This document shows, piece after piece, positions 53,978-57,930 of a stretch of 57,930 nt of DNA. Under the pieces are notes generated by a model. That model was not told the origin of the DNA. It saw only the letters and a program-made list of their open reading frames with translations, and did no database searches. The first letter of the stretch is position 1. Each line of letters starts with the position of its first letter. Made by a program: the position numbers and the translations under genes. The stretch covers positions 1 through 57,930 of the forward strand of contig CAMYOG010000028.1 in assembly GCA_947259925.1 (NCBI GenBank), in the 5' to 3' direction. The stretch comes from Thermoanaerobaculia bacterium. Lineage in GTDB: Bacteria > Acidobacteriota > Thermoanaerobaculia > Multivoradales > JAHEKO01.

Positions 53978-55356
53978 GCACCGGCCAGCAGCTTCGGCAC
54001 CCCGTCGCCCTCTGCCTGCTCGTGCTTCTGCTCGGCGCGGCGGCTCCGGCCTGGGCCGCCTCGTCCGGCCGCTCGCTCGAGATCGCCAGCGGCACCATGG
54101 AGGACCCGGTCTACGTGCGTGAGCTGGCCGAGGGGCACTATCTCGACGGGGATCTCGAAGCCGCGGTCGACCTCTACCTGCGAGTGGCCAAGCTGGCCGT
54201 CGAGCCGCACGAGCGATCCGAGGCCCTGCTCAACGCCAGCTGGCTCCAGTTCCTGCTCGGCGAGGAGAGCCCGGCGCTCGCGGCGATGCACGCCGCTCTG
54301 CGCTTCGATCCGGAGATGGAGTTCGACGCCCGGCTTTTCAGCCCCGAGTTCGAGCGGCTCTACCTGAAAGCGCGGGTGCTGAGGGCCCGCGAGGGCTCCG
54401 CCCGGACCGCCTCTCTGCCCCGTACCGGCGGCAGCGCGCCGACCGGAGCCGAGGTGATCTACAAGCAGGGCGTCGCCAAGCTCGAGCAGGGTGACGAAGA
54501 GGCCGCTCTCGAGCTCCTCCAACGCGCCGCTTCGCTCGCCTACGGCCAGGGCGCCGAGCAGCTCGAGCTCCGCCGGAACGCGCTCCTGCGACTCGGGCTC
54601 CTCTATTACGACCGCGCTCAGTGGGGCGACGCAGCGACCGCTTTCGAAGAGGCGGTCGGCCTGAACCGGAGCGACGCCGCTGCCTGGAAGAATCTGGGCC
54701 TCGCGCGATCGCACCAGGGCGAGCTCGCCGCGGCCGTCGCCGCGTTCCAGGAGGCGTACGCCCGCGAGCCCGGCAGCCTCGACAACGCCCGCAACCTGGC
54801 CCAGGCGGTGATCGACACCAAGCGCTGGGACGATGCTGCGAGCTGGATCGACGACGCGGTCAGGCACCACGAGCGGGACGCCTATCTGCGGCTGCTCCTG
54901 GCCCAGGCCCACGCCGGCCGCGGCGCCCACCAGCGAGCGGCTGAAGCGTGGCGTGCGGCGATGGACCTCGATCAGAGCCTCGACTGGGCGCACGGGCGGC
55001 AGGCGGCGCTGCAGCTGGCACTGGCCAGGCTCGAGGCCAAGAGCTTCGCCGAGGTCGCCACGATCTGCCACGACGCGCTCGAGCACGATCCAGCCGACGC
55101 GGCATTCTGGAACCTGCTCGGCCTCTCCCAGCAAGCGAGCGGCGACGTCGCCGAGGCGCGCGACTCGTTCCTCAAGGCGTGCGATCACGACGACAGCAGA
55201 GCCGAGTACCGCAACAACCTCGGTCGCGCCTACGCCGCGGTCGGTAACCTGCCCCAGGCCGAGCAGGAGTTCGTCCACGCCCTGACCCTCGAGCCCGATC
55301 TGCCCGCCGCCCAGGCGAATCTGGCCCAGGTGCGCAAGCTCCTGCGCGAGAAGTAG
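53974..55356 (+). CDS. Secreted TPR-repeat protein
   Basis: A 460-residue exported protein. The GTG at 53974 (in the kinase stop, GTGA) opens a signal peptide ending AWA-ASSG. The rest is helical with TPR units, e.g. AAWKNLGLARSHQGELAAAVAAFQEA and LGRAYAAVGNLPQAEQEF. Overlap with the kinase suggests that it works with the kinase's outer domain, perhaps as an assembly or sensor platform. Its stop abuts the senA-like stop with no gap. Confidence 0.82.
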   Translation: MSTGQQLRHPVALCLLVLLLGAAAPAWAASSGRSLEIASGTMEDPVYVRELAEGHYLDGDLEAAVDLYLRVAKLAVEPHERSEALLNASWLQFLLGEESPALAAMHAALRFDPEMEFDARLFSPEFERLYLKARVLRAREGSARTASLPRTGGSAPTGAEVIYKQGVAKLEQGDEEAALELLQRAASLAYGQGAEQLELRRNALLRLGLLYYDRAQWGDAATAFEEAVGLNRSDAAAWKNLGLARSHQGELAAAVAAFQEAYAREPGSLDNARNLAQAVIDTKRWDDAASWIDDAVRHHERDAYLRLLLAQAHAGRGAHQRAAEAWRAAMDLDQSLDWAHGRQAALQLALARLEAKSFAEVATICHDALEHDPADAAFWNLLGLSQQASGDVAEARDSFLKACDHDDSRAEYRNNLGRAYAAVGNLPQAEQEFVHALTLEPDLPAAQANLAQVRKLLREK

Positions 55357-55370
55357 CTACTTCTCGCAGG
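55341..55370. terminator. Palindromic convergent junction, possible bidirectional terminator
   Basis: The stops of the TPR gene and the senA-like gene touch. The 18-base centre 55348-55365 (GAGAAGTAG mirrored by CTACTTCTC) is a perfect palindrome; CCTGC and GCAGG extend it, with 2 extra bases on one side. RNA from either strand could fold an 11-bp hairpin, but no T tract follows. Confidence 0.45.
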
Positions 55371-56640
55371 TTCGGAAGCCGGCCCAGACGTCGTTTCGGT
55401 GCGGCTGATAGAAGTTGCGCCAGGTGTTCCTGACCAGCCGGGAGCGGGTCGCCCAGCAGCCGCCTCTGAGCACTTTGTGGTCTCCGAACCAGGGCTGCGA
55501 GTACTCCTCGTACGGGTCCGCCACGAAGCCCGGGAACGGCTGAAAGTCGTCGGCGGTCCACTCCCACACGTTGCCGAGCAGCTGGCGGCAGCCGTAGGGG
55601 CTATCGCCGGCGCCGAGCGCGTCGACCTCGACCGTCCCGGCGTAGCGACCGTCCAGGTTGGCGCGGCCCTCTGGATCGGGCCGATCGCCCCAGGGATAGC
55701 TCCGTTTGCCACCCTCCTCTAGACCGGTCGCCGCCAGCTCCCACTCGGCCTCGGTGGGCAGCCGCCTCCCTGCCCACCGACAGTAGGCGCTCGACTCGTG
55801 CCAGTTGACGTGCAGCATCGGTAGGCGCGCCTCGAGGGCGACCGTGCGGTCGAAGTGGCGGCGCGCGAAGCCGCCGTCGACTCGCTGCCAATAAAGCGGC
55901 AGCTCGGTGCCGCTCGCCTGACGCCAGGCCCATCCCGCGCCCGACCACAACTCTCGCCGTGCGTAGCCATCGTCGAGGACGAAGTCACCGAACTCTCGCT
56001 GCGTCACCGCCGTCCGGGCGATGCGGAAGGGACGGACTTCGACCGGATGGGCCCACTTCTCGTTGTCGAACGCGAACGGAGCATCGCGCTCGGCCCCCAG
56101 CGGATAGGTGCCCCCGGAAACCTCGGCGTCTCCGGTGGCGCCATCCATCGCTTCCGGCTCGGTCCGGGGCCCGTAGATCGCCGGCGCCGGGTAGCCGTGG
56201 GTCTGGCGGGTGTAGGCGAACGCTTCGGCGTGCATGTCCTCGTGGAAGAGCGGTAGAAGGTGGAAGTAGACCTCTTCCTCGGCAAGATCCCGACGACCCT
56301 CGAGCCGTTCGATCACCCGCTCGAGGACGCGGCGCATGTAGCCGAGTGTCTCCTCCCGTCCTGGCAGCTCCAGGTCCCAGCGGGTGTCGTGGGCGATCGC
56401 CATCGAGTCGTAGAGCTCGTCGGCGCGGTCGAACAGCGGCGCGCAGCCCCGCAGGTGACGGAGCGTCCACTTCTCCTGGAACCAGGCGACGTGGCCGATC
56501 TCCCAGAGGAGCGGATTGACGATCGCCAGCCTGGGCCCCATCAGCTGATCGTCGTCGAGATCCGCGATCAGCCCGACGGTGCGCGCACGCACCTCCTCGA
56601 GGGTCGCGGCGATCTCCGGCGCGCTGCTCGGAATCTGCAT
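55357..56640 (-). CDS. senA: Selenoneine synthase-like protein (SenA; EgtB fold)
   Basis: A 427-residue non-haem iron sulfoxide/selenoxide synthase. The N-terminal DinB-like part carries the iron triad H50 (WEIGHVAWFQE), H133 and H137 (FHEDMHAE). The C-terminal FGE-sulfatase domain shows FDNEKWAHPVEV, NWHESSAYCRWAGRRLPTEAEWE, GCRQLLGNVWEWT and VLRGGCWATR. EgtB of ergothioneine synthesis shares the fold, but the pairing with a SenB-like gene 53 bp away favours SenA, which joins a selenosugar to hercynine. Start ATG 56640. No EgtD or SenC is nearby. I keep EgtB as the alternative. Confidence 0.8.
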   Translation of the reverse strand: MQIPSSAPEIAATLEEVRARTVGLIADLDDDQLMGPRLAIVNPLLWEIGHVAWFQEKWTLRHLRGCAPLFDRADELYDSMAIAHDTRWDLELPGREETLGYMRRVLERVIERLEGRRDLAEEEVYFHLLPLFHEDMHAEAFAYTRQTHGYPAPAIYGPRTEPEAMDGATGDAEVSGGTYPLGAERDAPFAFDNEKWAHPVEVRPFRIARTAVTQREFGDFVLDDGYARRELWSGAGWAWRQASGTELPLYWQRVDGGFARRHFDRTVALEARLPMLHVNWHESSAYCRWAGRRLPTEAEWELAATGLEEGGKRSYPWGDRPDPEGRANLDGRYAGTVEVDALGAGDSPYGCRQLLGNVWEWTADDFQPFPGFVADPYEEYSQPWFGDHKVLRGGCWATRSRLVRNTWRNFYQPHRNDVWAGFRTCEK

Positions 56641-56693
56641 GGTTCGCGGCCCAGTCTAGCGGCCGGCCCTGCTAGCATCCAGCGCCGACCGAA

Positions 56694-57677
56694 ATGCGGA
56701 TCCAGATCGTCACACCGGCAGCCCGGGGCTCGCAGAGCGGCAACCGGATCACGGCGCGACGCTGGGCGAAGGTCTTGCGCCAGTCCGGTCACCGCGTCGA
56801 GATCGGGGACCGGCGGGCGCGCCCGTCGGGTTCGAAGGATCCCGACCTTCTGATCGCGCTGCACGCCCGACGCAGCTTCGACGAGATCGCGCGATTTCAT
56901 GAAGACCATCCCGGGCGGCCGCTGGTCGTCGGTCTGACCGGCACCGACCTCTATCGCGATCTGCGGCGCTCGGCGAGCGCCCGCCGAGCCCTGGAGTGGG
57001 CCGACCGGCTCGTACTGCTCCAGCCGCAGGGCATCGACGAGCTCGAGGCGCATCTGCGACCCAAAGCTCGGGTCATCCATCAGTCCGCGCGCCGGACCCG
57101 AGCCGCCGTCCGCAAGAGCGTTCGCACGCTCGATGTCTGCGTCGTCGGGCACCTGCGCCCGGTGAAGGACCCCTTCCGTACGGCGTACGCCGCCCGTTCG
57201 CTGCCGGCCTCGAGCCAGCTTCGAGTGCTGCACGTCGGCCGCGCCCTGAGCGACGGCATGCGCTCGCGGGCCGAGCGGGAGATGGCTCGGAACGCGCGCT
57301 ACCGCTGGCTCGGCGAGCGTCCCCGCTGGCAGGTGCTCCAGTTGCTCGCCCGTAGTCACGCGACCGTCAACTCGTCGCTCCTCGAAGGTGGCGCGAACGC
57401 CGTTTCCGAAGCGCTGGTCGCGGGTACCGCCGTGCTCGCCTCCCGGGTCCCGGGCACGGTTGGGATGCTCGGCGACGACCACCCAGGCTACTTCGAGCCC
57501 CGGAAGACCGCCGAGCTCACCACCCTGCTCTCGCGTTGCGAGAGCGAGCCCACCTTTCTGGAGGAGCTCGAGAAGCGAAGTCGTCGCCTCGCCGGGAGCT
57601 ACACCCCCGCACGCGAAGCGGCGGCCTGGCGGAAGCTGCTCGCAGAGCTTCGAAGCGGGCATCGGAAGGCTAGTTGA
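56694..57677 (+). CDS. senB: Selenosugar synthase-like glycosyltransferase (SenB)
   Basis: A 327-residue GT-B-fold protein. The family start IVTPAARGSQSGNRITARRWAKVL, the central LLIALHARRS, VGLTGTDLYRDL and the acceptor half VVGHLRPVKDPFRTAYAAR match the SenB/TIGR04348 group that makes a selenosugar from selenophosphate and UDP-sugar. SLLEGGANAVSEALVAGTAVLASRVPG is the UDP-binding signature near residue 225-255. It is divergent from senA with a 53-base shared control gap (no strong promoter box seen, only TGCTAGCA). A selenophosphate synthetase gene (selD/senC) is not in the window. Confidence 0.82.
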   Translation: MRIQIVTPAARGSQSGNRITARRWAKVLRQSGHRVEIGDRRARPSGSKDPDLLIALHARRSFDEIARFHEDHPGRPLVVGLTGTDLYRDLRRSASARRALEWADRLVLLQPQGIDELEAHLRPKARVIHQSARRTRAAVRKSVRTLDVCVVGHLRPVKDPFRTAYAARSLPASSQLRVLHVGRALSDGMRSRAEREMARNARYRWLGERPRWQVLQLLARSHATVNSSLLEGGANAVSEALVAGTAVLASRVPGTVGMLGDDHPGYFEPRKTAELTTLLSRCESEPTFLEELEKRSRRLAGSYTPAREAAAWRKLLAELRSGHRKAS

Positions 57678-57722
57678 TACACTAGCGGGCCTCATACGTT
57701 CAGCTAGGACAAGGAGTACGCG

Positions 57723-57930
57723 ATGCAGAGCACCAACCGAATGCTGAGTCTGCTCTTACTGGTCACCCTGATGGCGACACCGTCCCTGGTCGAGGCCGGT
57801 TGGAACGAGGGCGTCGCGGCGTTCAAGAAGAGCGACTGGGCGACCGCCGAGAAGGAGTTCAAGCCGATCGTCGACGCCAAGCCCGACTGGGCCGGCGGCC
57901 ACTACATGCTCGGCTGGACCTACATCAAGT
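57723..57930 (+). CDS. Secreted repeat protein, N-terminal part (cut by window edge)
   Basis: The first 69 codons of a gene that continues beyond the window. AAGGAG lies 9 bases before the ATG. Residues 1-24 form a signal peptide (LLLLVTLMATPSLVEA). WNEGVAAFKKSDWATAEKEF and a GGHYMLGWTYIK segment look like the first TPR helix pair. A TPR-type secreted protein is likely. Confidence 0.7.
   Translation, partial: MQSTNRMLSLLLLVTLMATPSLVEAGWNEGVAAFKKSDWATAEKEFKPIVDAKPDWAGGHYMLGWTYIK

Noticed and set aside
55357..56640. Calling this gene EgtB (ergothioneine).
   Set aside because: Fold cannot separate EgtB from SenA by eye, but the adjacent SenB-like gene and the FDNEKWAHPVEV/FHEDMHAE pattern favour SenA; kept as alternative.

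Overview
The window is GC-rich bacterial chromosome, almost fully coding, with short gaps, many 1-8 bp stop/start overlaps and frequent GTG/TTG starts. A Gram-negative, respiring host is implied by Nuo complex I, a DUF481 outer-membrane beta-barrel, an SLH-bearing lipoprotein and membrane-anchored HtrA. The combination of these with split methylmalonyl-CoA mutase, Hfq, ComEC and NtrC-type regulation fits Acidobacteriota (perhaps Thermoanaerobaculia) or another deep GC-rich Gram-negative phylum. This placement is inference; there is no rRNA or tRNA gene in the window to test it.

Layout. 1-3.6 kb: end of a nuo operon (nuoL-nuoM-nuoN), closed by a strong hairpin. 3.6-10 kb: an envelope or osmotic-stress locus around an ECF sigma factor. 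It holds two channel-like membrane proteins, a small helical protein, an FHA-EAL c-di-GMP phosphodiesterase and a DUF481 outer-membrane protein. Four promoters here share one unusual two-box motif, so they look like one regulon. 10-23 kb: a long minus-strand housekeeping run (rsmD, a secreted protein, a CCA-type nucleotidyltransferase, dnaE, lipoprotein, hfq, miaA, comEC, unknown, birA, response regulator). 23-29 kb: split methylmalonyl-CoA mutase, two acyl-CoA dehydrogenases and a DadA-like FAD enzyme, i.e. short-chain and branched acyl-CoA and amino-acid catabolism. 29-33 kb: pyrE, an NtrC-type regulator and htrA with a sigma-54 promoter.

33-43 kb: the classic translation/RNA-decay operon rimP-nusA-infB-DUF503-rbfA-nrnA-truB-rpsO-pnp, starting from a near-consensus sigma-70 promoter followed at once by an intrinsic terminator (probable attenuator). 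43-55 kb: Nif3-like protein, secreted protein, VanZ-like protein, metG, radC, agmatinase, an SDR, a serine hydrolase, a threonine-synthase-like enzyme, a PEGA-tailed Ser/Thr kinase and a secreted TPR protein. 55.3-57.7 kb: divergent genes recognised as SenA-like (selenoneine synthase, EgtB fold) and SenB-like (selenosugar synthase), i.e. a candidate selenoneine pathway without the selenophosphate synthetase SenC nearby. A secreted repeat protein runs off the right edge.

Best leads: (1) the four-promoter ECF regulon joining mechanosensitive-type channels, a salt-induced-type porin and c-di-GMP turnover; (2) the divergent senA/senB pair; (3) the sigma-54 promoter of htrA next to an enhancer-binding protein; (4) the promoter-terminator leader of the rimP-nusA operon; (5) an in-frame loss inside NuoN. 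All product names rest on reading motifs by eye; no database search was run.
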